Assembly (NCBI RefSeq): GCF_964253085.1
Contig: NZ_CAXUQH020000001.1
Coordinates: 6,324,001-6,388,000, forward strand
Length of the DNA: 64,000 bases
Source: Paenibacillus_E sp964253085
Lineage (GTDB): Bacteria > Bacillota > Bacilli > Paenibacillales > NBRC-103111
Reading direction: 5' to 3'
Of the stretch, positions 36,853-45,503 are shown in pieces. Numbering within the stretch: position 1 is the first letter of the stretch; each line of letters begins with the position of its first letter. A model generated the notes under the pieces. That model ran no database searches. It was given only the letters and a program-made list of their open reading frames with translations, and was not told where the DNA came from. Both the position numbers and the translations under genes were made by a program.

Positions 36853-37041
36853 TTTGATGGAAAAACTACATCTAAATTGGCTCGATTCAGCTGATTCTAC
36901 CATTTAGATGGAAAAACTCCAGTTAGATTTCACCATTTTCGCGAAAAGCGAGTAAATGGCTGAAATTAGCTGGAGTTTTTCCAGTTATACACACAAATCA
37001 GGCGAAGTGGCCTGATTTAGATGTAGGTTTTCCAGTTATTG
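36853..37041. repeat. Four-unit palindromic intergenic element, copy 2 (51-62-51)
   Basis: Units start at 36853, 36904, 36966 and 37017. They have the form TTAGMTGGA...TCCAGTTA; units 1-2 are inverted relative to 3-4. Unit 1 matches the complement of unit 4 (CTACATCTAAAT) and unit 2 that of unit 3 (TGGAAAAACTCCAG), so the whole 190-bp element is a large interrupted palindrome. The centre is near 36946 (CCATTTTCGC facing GCGAGTAAATGG). AAATCAGG/CCTGATTT forms another stem between units 3 and 4. It fills the gap between the convergent trhO and hemerythrin genes; 36722-36852 shows nothing else. Confidence 0.85.
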
Positions 37042-37602
37042 CGGTGGAGTGGCGCTTCTAGTGCTCGCAGACTCCTCGATCTGGTCCATAATCCGATTAA
37101 TTAAAGGATAGACAAGCTCCTCCTCCAACGTGAAGTGCTTGAGCAGAATGAGGCACGCTGTCAATAGCTCGGAGGCCATCACATGGACGAAGTCCATGTC
37201 GACCGGCACGCTCATGGCATTGACACCGTTGACGTATGACTGTACGACTCTTTTGGCCAAATCATGATCCTGCTCCAACACATGCATGGACCGTGAAACT
37301 GAAATGGCCATCGTCGGATGTAAATATGTTTGCAGACTTGGGAATAAAACTTGTTCTTCCCATTCCGAATGCTGCTCCAACTCCTCCACCAAGGATAGAA
37401 TGCCGTCCTGAAGTTCGATCAGACGACACATCCCAATTGAGCAATCATCAAGGGTGTACAAAGCTGCAGCTAGCGTTCGAATGTCGGAGAGCTGCTCACG
37501 CATTTGCACATGCTCCTCCTTCAAACGCTGGGCTAGCATTCTAAATTCACTAGGATTCACATTATCTGCCCGATTCGTTTGAATGCTCAAACGGTCACTC
37601 AT
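37036..37602 (-). CDS. Hemerythrin-like HHE domain protein
   Basis: 188 aa, four-helix bundle with the iron-ligand pattern of hemerythrins: HVQMREQL, EQHSEWEEQVLFP, HVLEQDHDL and HFTLEEELVYPLI. Such proteins bind a non-heme di-iron centre and serve in oxygen or nitric oxide sensing or iron repair (RIC/YtfE type); the exact role is unknown. The ATG follows CGGAGGAGGATGTCAA. The coding end touches the outer arm of the four-unit element. Confidence 0.85.
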   Translation of the reverse strand: MSDRLSIQTNRADNVNPSEFRMLAQRLKEEHVQMREQLSDIRTLAAALYTLDDCSIGMCRLIELQDGILSLVEELEQHSEWEEQVLFPSLQTYLHPTMAISVSRSMHVLEQDHDLAKRVVQSYVNGVNAMSVPVDMDFVHVMASELLTACLILLKHFTLEEELVYPLINRIMDQIEESASTRSATPPQ

Positions 37603-37683
37603 TTGACATCCTCCTCCGAGTTTTCGTAAGAAAACTTGCTTCGTATGTAACCAAATGCATCTGGTAGGTCATGTGAACCTAAA

Positions 37684-37724
37684 TACCCCATACCGCATTA
37701 TCATTGTATGCGGCATGGGGTTGT
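37684..37724. terminator. Hairpin between the chemoreceptor and hemerythrin genes
   Basis: ACCCCATACCGCAT pairs with ATGCGGCATGGGGT across a 9-nt loop. It has a weak T-tract and probably ends the minus-strand chemoreceptor transcript. Confidence 0.65.
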
Positions 37725-37756
37725 TAACATGCGAAAGAAAGTCTAATAATAACCTT

Positions 37757-39964
37757 TTAACGAATACGGCTCTCCGTCAAATGAAACTGATTCACAAGCA
37801 ACAGCATAGAGTGTGTTATTGCACCTACATCACCTGTCGTTTGACGCACATGATGCATGTCCTGCAGAAGCTCTTTCACGGTATGCTCAACCTCCGCTGA
37901 GATCTGACGGTTCTCTTTGCTTACCGCTGCAATTTTCTCCATTAATGCCACAACTTCCTCTACGACCTGTGTTTTCATGGTATCGTGAGCGTTCGCCGTG
38001 CTAAGAATCTCAGACGCCGCAGCAACAATCTGCGTCCCTTCTAGAACAACCTTCGTGCCTTCTTCCATGGAGATGAATGCTTCATTCGCATGTCGTTCTA
38101 TTTGCTCGATCGTCGCATTAATTTCCGTGGTTGATTTCTTGGTCAAATCCGCCAACTTGCGAATCTCTCCAGCAACAACGGCAAATCCTTTACCATGCTC
38201 ACCTACACGCGCCGCCTCAATGGAAGCATTCAATGACAGCAGATTCGTCTGTGCAGAGATTTCTTCAATTACTTTAAGCAGCTTCGGAATTTCTTGCGTC
38301 GTTTGCAGGAAGGTTTGAATGGTTTGATTCGTTTCCTCAACTTTCGCTGAAATGTCAGTCATCTTCTGACCAATACGTTCAACCTCATCCTGCGCAACGG
38401 CAATCTGCCCTGAAGCCTTCTGTTCTAATTCGCGCAAAGTTCCGCTCATATTTTGCGTAACATCCTTCGCGACATCAATATCCTTCAGCTGTCCACGCAG
38501 CGAGCGAATCATATCATGGATTTTGGTACTCATGCGTCCCGTTGATTGCTCCGTAGATCCTGTTGAGTCATTCATCCGTTCTTGGCTCACCTGCACCTCA
38601 GCAGCCGCTTGCTTCACTTGCAGCATGATGCCTTCCAAGGAATCGATCATATTATTGATCCATTTGGCCAAATCCCGCGTCTCATCGCCAGCGAACTCAT
38701 CTACCTTCAGACGCTGCGTCAAATCCCCTTTACCTTCTGCATTAATTCGGATAAACTTATTAATTTGCGCAAGCTGTCTAGCAATCGGTTTACTTCCTTG
38801 GCGTCTAATTAATCTTGCACCGATCCCCCCGAAGAATAGATTGACACTCGCCATGATTGCTGCACCTACACCATTAGAAACGTGTCCATTTAAGAACCAG
38901 AAGCTACCCGCGGAAACAAACAGCATGAGAGTAATAAACCGCATTTGCAGACTGAACATCTTCCAATCGATCGAACGAATTCGATAGACCTCTTCCAAAT
39001 CCCCTTCACACATCATTCCCCACACATCCGGGCAATGCGGCAGCTGGAAGGTTACACCTTTTCCAATAACAGAAATATGGCGATAATCGGAATATCCAGG
39101 GTATTCCACGAATAAATTATTTCCCTTAGCAATTGTTCCCGCTACGCCTGGATGCAGCTGCCCCGTCGCAGGATCCGTGAAAACGAGCTCCAACTCCGTA
39201 TGCTCCTTGACGCCAACGATGCCATAATCGGTGCGAACGCCGTCTTTTAAATTATCGCCATGCGTAAAGGTCAAATCTTCGAATCGGCTTCGCGATAAAG
39301 CTGTTCCAGGAACGATTTGCTTGTTTAACCCAGGCTTCGCCATAAATAAATAGTTATCACCAGAATCGGGATATACATGTCCTGACTCGCGCTGGATCAA
39401 ATCTCCGAGCACATCATTTGGCACGCGTCCACAAACGGCTCCTTTCCATTGCCCCCCTACCATAATAGGTGAAATGAAAGCAATCGTCATCGCATCATGA
39501 AATGGTGAAGTGCTTGGACCGATTTGGAGCGTAAGCGGGTCCGAGAAGGGTCCGAATAAGCATTTCACACCTTTGCGCGTTTCTTCCAACCCTTTCCCCA
39601 GCACGCCTCCCGCCGCATAAGATCTTCCCACATGAGCGTTGTGTGTGGAGTATACGACAGAGGCCTTTTCATTCAAAATAAATACTTCCGAGAAATCGGC
39701 TCCACTCTTCATTGTTGCTGTCAGGAGCTTTTCTACCATTGTTGCGTCCTTCGACGCGGGCTCCTTCAACGCTTCAGTTCCTGTTAACTGTTCAAGCAAT
39801 CGATCCAAATTGGACCAGTAGGCGAGGGCCCAGCCACGTAAAATTTCCGTTCTTGTGTGCGCAATTCCTTCGAAAATATGCTCAACATCTTCCTTGATAT
39901 GACGATTCAGGCGGTAAGACCACCACAAAGGCAGACCCTTTCTAAACCCCAGCCAATCAAACAT
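37757..39964 (-). CDS. Methyl-accepting chemotaxis protein with N-terminal sensor and internal membrane hairpin
   Basis: 735 aa. The N-terminus has no membrane helix. A Cache/PDC-like sensor region (about 45-330) is followed by two adjacent membrane helices (about 343-390, joined by a short loop with FLNGHVSNGVG), a HAMP-like linker and the cytoplasmic signalling domain with the conserved tip region NLLSLNASIEAARVGEHGKG and FAVVAGEIRKLAD. With two helices and no N-terminal anchor, sensor and signalling domains should both face the cytoplasm, unlike standard receptors. The ATG follows AAAAGGGGTGTG. It is monocistronic. Confidence 0.85.
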   Translation of the reverse strand: MFDWLGFRKGLPLWWSYRLNRHIKEDVEHIFEGIAHTRTEILRGWALAYWSNLDRLLEQLTGTEALKEPASKDATMVEKLLTATMKSGADFSEVFILNEKASVVYSTHNAHVGRSYAAGGVLGKGLEETRKGVKCLFGPFSDPLTLQIGPSTSPFHDAMTIAFISPIMVGGQWKGAVCGRVPNDVLGDLIQRESGHVYPDSGDNYLFMAKPGLNKQIVPGTALSRSRFEDLTFTHGDNLKDGVRTDYGIVGVKEHTELELVFTDPATGQLHPGVAGTIAKGNNLFVEYPGYSDYRHISVIGKGVTFQLPHCPDVWGMMCEGDLEEVYRIRSIDWKMFSLQMRFITLMLFVSAGSFWFLNGHVSNGVGAAIMASVNLFFGGIGARLIRRQGSKPIARQLAQINKFIRINAEGKGDLTQRLKVDEFAGDETRDLAKWINNMIDSLEGIMLQVKQAAAEVQVSQERMNDSTGSTEQSTGRMSTKIHDMIRSLRGQLKDIDVAKDVTQNMSGTLRELEQKASGQIAVAQDEVERIGQKMTDISAKVEETNQTIQTFLQTTQEIPKLLKVIEEISAQTNLLSLNASIEAARVGEHGKGFAVVAGEIRKLADLTKKSTTEINATIEQIERHANEAFISMEEGTKVVLEGTQIVAAASEILSTANAHDTMKTQVVEEVVALMEKIAAVSKENRQISAEVEHTVKELLQDMHHVRQTTGDVGAITHSMLLLVNQFHLTESRIR

Positions 39965-40139
39965 ACCAACACACCCCTTTTATCACATTTAATGTGACTT
40001 TTTTTAACATTCACCTTATTCGACAATATTATAGTGATTTTTCATGCAAATCAAGCTAAATTACTGAATTTTTCATGAATTTTCCGAACATTAACAAAAA
40101 ATTAATGAGAAATGTCGGTATTTTCACATGTTAGTTATA

Positions 40140-40168
40140 TTGACATAATTTTCTGAAAAATTTACAAT
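40140..40168 (+). promoter_or_regulatory. Sigma-A promoter of the ATP-grasp operon
   Basis: TTGACA (40140-40145), 17-nt spacer and TACAAT (40163-40168) form a near-consensus sigma-A promoter. Predicted transcription start is near 40176, leaving a leader of about 138 nt. Confidence 0.75.
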
Positions 40169-40243
40169 ATAAGAAAACCACACGCCATCATTTCATGTGT
40201 TATATAATCTAACACAATTTAAGAACTTAGATCAGAAAGGAGG

Positions 40244-40305
40244 CCTGGTTTCTGCTTCGGGCCCTAGCTTCATGTAGCTTCCGAATGCATATTGATGAAA
40301 CCAGG
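40244..40305 (+). promoter_or_regulatory. Inverted repeat in the leader of the ATP-grasp operon
   Basis: CCTGGTTTC (40244-40252) pairs perfectly with GAAACCAGG (40297-40305), and GGGAG of the ribosome site starts within the right arm. An AGAAAGGAGG sequence lies just before the left arm without a start codon behind it. The rest of the 349-nt gap is A/T-rich and otherwise empty. Confidence 0.45.
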
Positions 40306-40313
40306 GAGCTGCG

Positions 40314-41768
40314 ATGTCCAAACCTGAGAATCTGGTCACTACCCCTTATGATCCTCGTCCTTTTTTTGATGAAATGTTTATGAACGCATACTCGGTTCGC
40401 CCTCATTATCAAAGTACCTTCCTTCAATTCATGTCGATGAAGACAGGTAACTTAAACAAGCGCCAAACTGCTACGATGAAAAAGATGATGGAAGAAGGCA
40501 TTACCTTCACTCTCTATAGTCCCGATCAGACAGAGGCCCTAGAACGCACACTTCCCTTCGATCCTATCCCTAGGATTATCCCGCAGGAAGAGTGGTTGAA
40601 ACTCGAACGAGGACTCAAGCAGCGCGTAAAGGCACTTAATCTGTTTCTCAAAGATATTTATCATGAGCAGGCCATTCTGAAAGATGGGATTATTCCTAGA
40701 AAAATGGTGCTTTCCAATTGTTATTTCCGACCCGAAATGATGCGACTTTCGATTCCAAACGATGTGTATGTTACGGCCTCTGGGATTGATTTAATACGAG
40801 ATGAGCAGGGTGAATATTTCGTTCTTGAGGATAATCTCCGTTCCCCCTCTGGCTTCTCTTACCTATATAAAAGCAGATCAATCATGACGCACTTATTCCC
40901 TGAACTTGTGTTCAGCCATTCCATTCAAGATATTGAGCATAGTTTGAATGTATTTCTAACCGCGCTACGCAAGCTGAGTCCCTCAGGTAAGCCGGATCCT
41001 GTCATTGGACTTTTGACACCTGGCTGCTATAACTCCGCGTATTTCGAGCACACGTTCCTCGCTCAGCAAATGGGATTAGAGTTAGTTGAAGGACACGATC
41101 TCGTCGTCATTGATCACAAAGTGTACATTCGCGGTATCAAAGGACTTCGCCAAATCGATGTTCTCTACCGCCGAATCGATGATGATTTCTTAGATCCACT
41201 CGCTTTCGATCCGAACTCAATGCTTGGGGTCGCTGGCATTATGAACGCCTATCGCGCAGGCAATATCAACATTGTGAACGCACCAGGTACAGGTGTAGCT
41301 GATGACAAAGCCATCTATGCCTACGTGCCCGATATGATTCGATATTACTTGAATGAAGAACCTATTTTAAACAACGTACCGACGTATATTCTTTCGCGGC
41401 CTGATGAGCGAGCGCATGTCCTAGCGCATTTGCATGAAATGGTTGTGAAGGAAACTTCGCTATCCGGCGGCTACGGCATGCTAATTGGGCCAACGGCTTC
41501 AGAGAGCGAAATTGCTGATTTCCGGCTCAAAATACTAGCCAACCCTGATCGCTATATCGCGCAACCTACGATTCAACTATCTAGAGCACCTGTCATGGTC
41601 GATGGTCAAATGGCAGCTAGGCACATTGATTTGCGAGCTTTTGTCATCGCAGGTGAAGACATTCAAGTGATTCCTGGCGGACTCACGCGTGTTGCTTTGA
41701 AAGAAGGCTCCCTCGTTGTGAATTCTTCGCAAGGCGGGGGATGTAAAGATACGTGGGTTGTTCGCTAA
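40314..41768 (+). CDS. Circularly permuted type-2 ATP-grasp protein
   Basis: 484 aa. CP_ATPgrasp_2 proteins (DUF404/DUF407) have a permuted ATP-grasp fold and are predicted to form amide bonds. Conserved blocks seen are FVLEDNLRSPSGFSYLYKSR, LTPGCYNSAYFEH and the VNAPGTGVADDKAIYAYVP region near the C-terminal third. In many bacteria it is followed, as here, by an alpha-E protein and a transglutaminase-like protein, and the set is proposed to build and process a peptide-like product. No product is known. The ATG follows AGGGAGCTGCG. Confidence 0.92.
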   Translation: MSKPENLVTTPYDPRPFFDEMFMNAYSVRPHYQSTFLQFMSMKTGNLNKRQTATMKKMMEEGITFTLYSPDQTEALERTLPFDPIPRIIPQEEWLKLERGLKQRVKALNLFLKDIYHEQAILKDGIIPRKMVLSNCYFRPEMMRLSIPNDVYVTASGIDLIRDEQGEYFVLEDNLRSPSGFSYLYKSRSIMTHLFPELVFSHSIQDIEHSLNVFLTALRKLSPSGKPDPVIGLLTPGCYNSAYFEHTFLAQQMGLELVEGHDLVVIDHKVYIRGIKGLRQIDVLYRRIDDDFLDPLAFDPNSMLGVAGIMNAYRAGNINIVNAPGTGVADDKAIYAYVPDMIRYYLNEEPILNNVPTYILSRPDERAHVLAHLHEMVVKETSLSGGYGMLIGPTASESEIADFRLKILANPDRYIAQPTIQLSRAPVMVDGQMAARHIDLRAFVIAGEDIQVIPGGLTRVALKEGSLVVNSSQGGGCKDTWVVR

Positions 41769-41802
41769 ACGCAACCTACAATTCGAATGGAGGCCAAGGG
41801 AT

Positions 41803-42762
41803 ATGGTAATGATGGGACGAACAGCGGAAGCTTTATTCTGGATCGGTAGATATTCGGAAAGAACAGAGAATCACGCTAGGCTGATCGATGTGTATTATCA
41901 TATCCGTGAGGACATGGAAGGCAGCAGTAAGCAATCCTGGAGCCGACTCATCGATACAATCGGGGACCGTGCTGTTTTCCTTGAACAGTACGGCAGCTTC
42001 ACCGAACAGCATGTACTTCAATACATTACGCTAGATAAAAATAATGCCAACTCCCTACTTGCCTGCACGAACCATGCACGTGCTAATCTACGAAATATTC
42101 GGGAGAAAATGCCTTCCGAGCTATGGGATATTTTGAATGGACTCTATTTATGGCTAAAAGAAAAAGAAGTCCGCGATATCACGAATGATTCGCCTCATTT
42201 ATTCTATCGCTTTATCCGGGATACGCTATCTATGTTTCAAGGTGCGGCAACTTCCGTCATGCCTCGTCAGAACGAATGGCATTTCGTTGAAGCTGGGCGT
42301 TATCTAGAACGTGCTGAGAATCTGCTGCGATTAATTCAATCGCTTTGTTCGGAATATGCCAAAGAGGACTTTTCATCCTATCCGCTCATGCTTGCGGTTT
42401 TGAAATCGGTTAGTGGATACGAATCGTATCGAAAAGAATATGCAGATACGGTCAATTTGAACAGCATCATCAAATTTTTGTTGTTAAATGAGACCTTTCC
42501 GCGTTCGGTCGCCTTCTCCATTCAATCTTTGGAGCGATCGTTTAAGGGCATTCAATTAGATGATCCTGAACTCACCAACGCCGTGCATAAGCTGGCTAAA
42601 TTAGCAGGGAAAGTGAAAGCGAATTTGGCCTGCATGGATGAAGATGATCTGAGATCAGGTAAATTAGAAGCAACATTACAAACACTCCTCGACTCCTGTA
42701 ATGGGATGGGGGTAAGGATGTCCAAAGTCTTTTTTCCCTCTCGGGAGGAGGTTATCGCATGA
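41803..42762 (+). CDS. Alpha-E domain protein (DUF403)
   Basis: 319 aa, all-helical, with the conserved Glu-rich start GRTAEALFWIGRYSERTENH that defines the family. It is the constant partner of the permuted ATP-grasp protein. The start was set at ATG 41803, with ATGGAGG 9 nt upstream; the longer frame overlaps the previous gene. The end overlaps the transglutaminase gene by 4 nt (ATGA). Confidence 0.92.
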   Translation: MVMMGRTAEALFWIGRYSERTENHARLIDVYYHIREDMEGSSKQSWSRLIDTIGDRAVFLEQYGSFTEQHVLQYITLDKNNANSLLACTNHARANLRNIREKMPSELWDILNGLYLWLKEKEVRDITNDSPHLFYRFIRDTLSMFQGAATSVMPRQNEWHFVEAGRYLERAENLLRLIQSLCSEYAKEDFSSYPLMLAVLKSVSGYESYRKEYADTVNLNSIIKFLLLNETFPRSVAFSIQSLERSFKGIQLDDPELTNAVHKLAKLAGKVKANLACMDEDDLRSGKLEATLQTLLDSCNGMGVRMSKVFFPSREEVIA

Positions 42763-43622
42763 AGAAGCTGGAGATCACCCACATTACTCGTTATTCCTAC
42801 ACCGATACCGCACAAGACAGTGTCAATGAAATTCGGCTAACTCCATTAACGGACAATCGTCAGTCCTGTTATCACCATGCGATCACAACCGAACCTGTAT
42901 CGGCTTTCTTCACCTATTCAGACTATTTCCACAACCGGGTACACGCCTTTACGGTCAACAAACTCCATCGCGAACTCACGATTAAGATGGTCTCCACTGT
43001 TGTCACCCATGAAAATAATAACAATCCTGTCTCCGTCCCTTCACTCTATGAAGACAAAACTTTAAGATCCGGAGATGAGTTCCAGAATGAATACGCTGAA
43101 TACTTATTACCAACCAGCTATACCGGGCTTACGCCTGAGTTAAAAGCTTATTCCGACGCCATTCTCGATGATGGCGTACCCTTATATGATCTACTTCAAA
43201 CGATCTATACCACCATTAATCGCGATTTCACTTACGACGTTTCCGCAACATCCGTGCAGACAACGGTAGGCGAGATGTTGAAGCTGCGGCGTGGTGTTTG
43301 TCAGGACTACTCTCATTTCATGATCACCATTTGCCGCGAAAAAAGTATTCCAGCCCGTTACGTGAGTGGTTACCACTTCGTTGGTGATTTGCAAGGAGGC
43401 AGCGCGGATTTCACGCAAGCCTCCCACGCATGGGTGGAATGTCTCATCCCCGGCTCTGGCTGGTTCGGGTATGACCCAACGAACAATTGCGAAGTGAACT
43501 GGCGCTATATCAAGCTTGGGCATGGACGAGACTATAATGATATCGTTCCTGTCAAAGGTGTCTATCGCGGCTCGGGCACACAGGACCTGGAAGTTATTGT
43601 GGATGTTAAGCTAGTGGAATAG
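42759..43622 (+). CDS. Transglutaminase-like cysteine protease family protein
   Basis: 287 aa. An N-terminal beta domain (bact_transglu_N type, about 1-85) is followed by a transglutaminase core with the Cys-His-Asp triad visible: RRGVCQDYSHF, ASHAWVECLIP and FGYDPTNN. The related family members act as proteases or amidases on peptide bonds. It is the third gene of the operon, coupled by ATGA with GGAGGAGG in front. It has no signal peptide, so it works in the cytoplasm with its two partners. Confidence 0.92.
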   Translation: MKKLEITHITRYSYTDTAQDSVNEIRLTPLTDNRQSCYHHAITTEPVSAFFTYSDYFHNRVHAFTVNKLHRELTIKMVSTVVTHENNNNPVSVPSLYEDKTLRSGDEFQNEYAEYLLPTSYTGLTPELKAYSDAILDDGVPLYDLLQTIYTTINRDFTYDVSATSVQTTVGEMLKLRRGVCQDYSHFMITICREKSIPARYVSGYHFVGDLQGGSADFTQASHAWVECLIPGSGWFGYDPTNNCEVNWRYIKLGHGRDYNDIVPVKGVYRGSGTQDLEVIVDVKLVE

Positions 43623-43737
43623 AGTTGCGGTGGCAGGAAGTGGCTTGAGCACCGAGATTCCGAGTCCGCATTCTGTACGTCCATACCGTGTACTCACCTT
43701 GCCCGAGGTTTGAACGATTGCTCCAGAGACATTTGCA

Positions 43738-43927
43738 TTAACTGGAAAATATCCAGTTATTTATGTGAAATTCCCTCGAAAACTCGATTTAACTGTAAAA
43801 CATGTAGTTAAAACTGCCTCTTTTGTTCAGATCGGGTAAAATGGTTAAAATTAACTGTAGGTTATCCATCTATTCAGCGTCTGAGCGAAAAAAAACTAAA
43901 TTTAACTGGAGAAAATCCATCTATTTG
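43738..43927. repeat. Four-unit palindromic intergenic element, copy 3 (51-62-51)
   Basis: Units start at 43738, 43789, 43851 and 43902, all reading TTAACTGG or TTAACTGT followed by an A-rich centre and an inverse end (e.g. TAACTGG...CCAGTTA in unit 1, a perfect 7-bp palindrome). All four read in the same direction here. The element lies in the gap between the convergent transglutaminase and Eis-like genes. The flanks 43623-43737 and 43928-44116 show no gene or RNA. Confidence 0.85.
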
Positions 43928-44116
43928 AATAGAGCGTAGGAGATTTACCAAACTTTCATCCTACTTTCTCACAATTCTGACTCAGCAATCCAAATTCATA
44001 CCTCTACATCTATATCTACGCTTATTTCTACAACCAGTCCCACTCTACTCGCAACCCGTATGTCACTCATCATCACGCCCTATTAAATAGGGGAAGCTTC
44101 GCTTACCCTCATGCCT

Positions 44117-44148
44117 AAAAGGCACGGATCTCGGATCCGTGCCTTTTC
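44117..44148. terminator. Bidirectional terminator
   Basis: AAAAGGCACGGATC pairs perfectly with GATCCGTGCCTTTT around a 3-nt loop. It lies five bases past the stop of the minus-strand Eis-like gene. Confidence 0.9.
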
Positions 44149-44152
44149 TCAT

Positions 44153-45379
44153 TTAAAAGAAATCCGTCAGATACGTTGTGCGCTCCGGAATAAATCGTTC
44201 CAATCTGGAGATCTCACCTGCGTCACCTTGCAGACGGCCAATGCGATGCAGCAACGATGCTCGTTTGTAACCCATGAGCAGCGCGGTTAATGTTTGAATA
44301 TCACACGAAATGACATGCCGTTCTTCCTCTTTTTCGCTGCCTCCCCCACTAACGAACACTCGTTCCTCATTTATGTTAACAACTTCATTCCCCTCACCAT
44401 GTCCTGGTTGAATTCGGAATATCCCGTTATTCCACTCAGCGTGTCCATCACGAAGTTGAAGATACAATGGCTTGTCATCGCCAACACCTTCCATAACCGT
44501 ATGAAATGAATACCCTCGAAGAAACGCCGCAGCATCAACAATACGTGCCATAAAATAGGGAACGATCTCTTGCTTGATCCGGGGATCCGCTAACAAAAAA
44601 GGCAGCGGGTCGCCAAGCGGTGCCTGGCATACCACTTTGTCAATCATCGAGTCATGATTGGAGATCAATCGCAATAGCCCACGATTCGCTTCTTCCGTTA
44701 GTGCAATCAACTCATGCACAGTGAGCACCTTTTCCTTCACTTGATAAATGATGTACCCTTCCGGTTCTCCAGCAGGATTCAGATATAGGGTTACGATTCC
44801 TTTCTTCTTGTTGAAATCTCTCTTACGCCACCAATCCTCCGTCCGAACGAGCATACCGTTAAAGCGTTTCGCATATGCCTCGTAGATCGGATTCAGCACC
44901 GCCGGTTCCGCTTCAATCCGTTGGAGCGTGCTGCCAGCTGCCACCTCTGGCTTCGGTAGCTGATGCGTTGCAATTTCATATCGCATGTATTCGATATAGG
45001 CCTCCCACCCATATTTGCGATAGAAGGCAAAAGCAAACGGCGCTAGGAAAGATACAGTCTGCCCGGATTCTTTCATCATTTCCAGCGATTTAGACAATAG
45101 TTGGCCAACCATTCCCTGTCGACGATACTCTGGCCATGTCGCTACAGCCGCAATGCCACCCATCTCAAAAGCTTTGCCATTTATCCACGTTTCCAGCTCC
45201 AGAATCGTTAGTTTGGCTGCTAGCTGATCTTTGGCGAAATAGCCCCATGACTGTTGGGACGCCATTCCAGCCAGACGTTCATCTCGTTCCTCCGGCAAAA
45301 CCGTATATTGAAAAGCAAACTCCGACAAGGCAAGACTGTCATGTAAATCATCCTGTTTCAACAATCTGATCTGATCCAT
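44153..45379 (-). CDS. GNAT acetyltransferase, Eis-like
   Basis: 408 aa. An N-terminal GNAT domain has the acetyl-CoA pyrophosphate loop in WPEYRRQGMVGQLLSKSLEM (R-x-x-G-x-G/A). A second degenerate GNAT domain and a C-terminal sterol-carrier-like domain follow, ending in the C-terminal carboxylate TTYLTDFF typical of Eis proteins, where it acts as the catalytic base. Mycobacterial Eis acetylates aminoglycosides and peptides; the substrate here is unknown. The ATG at 45379 follows AGAAGGAGGCATT. It is monocistronic. Confidence 0.9.
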   Translation of the reverse strand: MDQIRLLKQDDLHDSLALSEFAFQYTVLPEERDERLAGMASQQSWGYFAKDQLAAKLTILELETWINGKAFEMGGIAAVATWPEYRRQGMVGQLLSKSLEMMKESGQTVSFLAPFAFAFYRKYGWEAYIEYMRYEIATHQLPKPEVAAGSTLQRIEAEPAVLNPIYEAYAKRFNGMLVRTEDWWRKRDFNKKKGIVTLYLNPAGEPEGYIIYQVKEKVLTVHELIALTEEANRGLLRLISNHDSMIDKVVCQAPLGDPLPFLLADPRIKQEIVPYFMARIVDAAAFLRGYSFHTVMEGVGDDKPLYLQLRDGHAEWNNGIFRIQPGHGEGNEVVNINEERVFVSGGGSEKEEERHVISCDIQTLTALLMGYKRASLLHRIGRLQGDAGEISRLERFIPERTTYLTDFF

Positions 45380-45503
45380 AATGCCTCCTTCTGATCCATT
45401 TTCTTCTATTCTAACATGTAGATTTCAACATAATCCATATAACCCGATTTCCATCAACATTCTTAAAAAGTGATAACCCTGCACACCCTCATAGACGTAT
45501 TTA

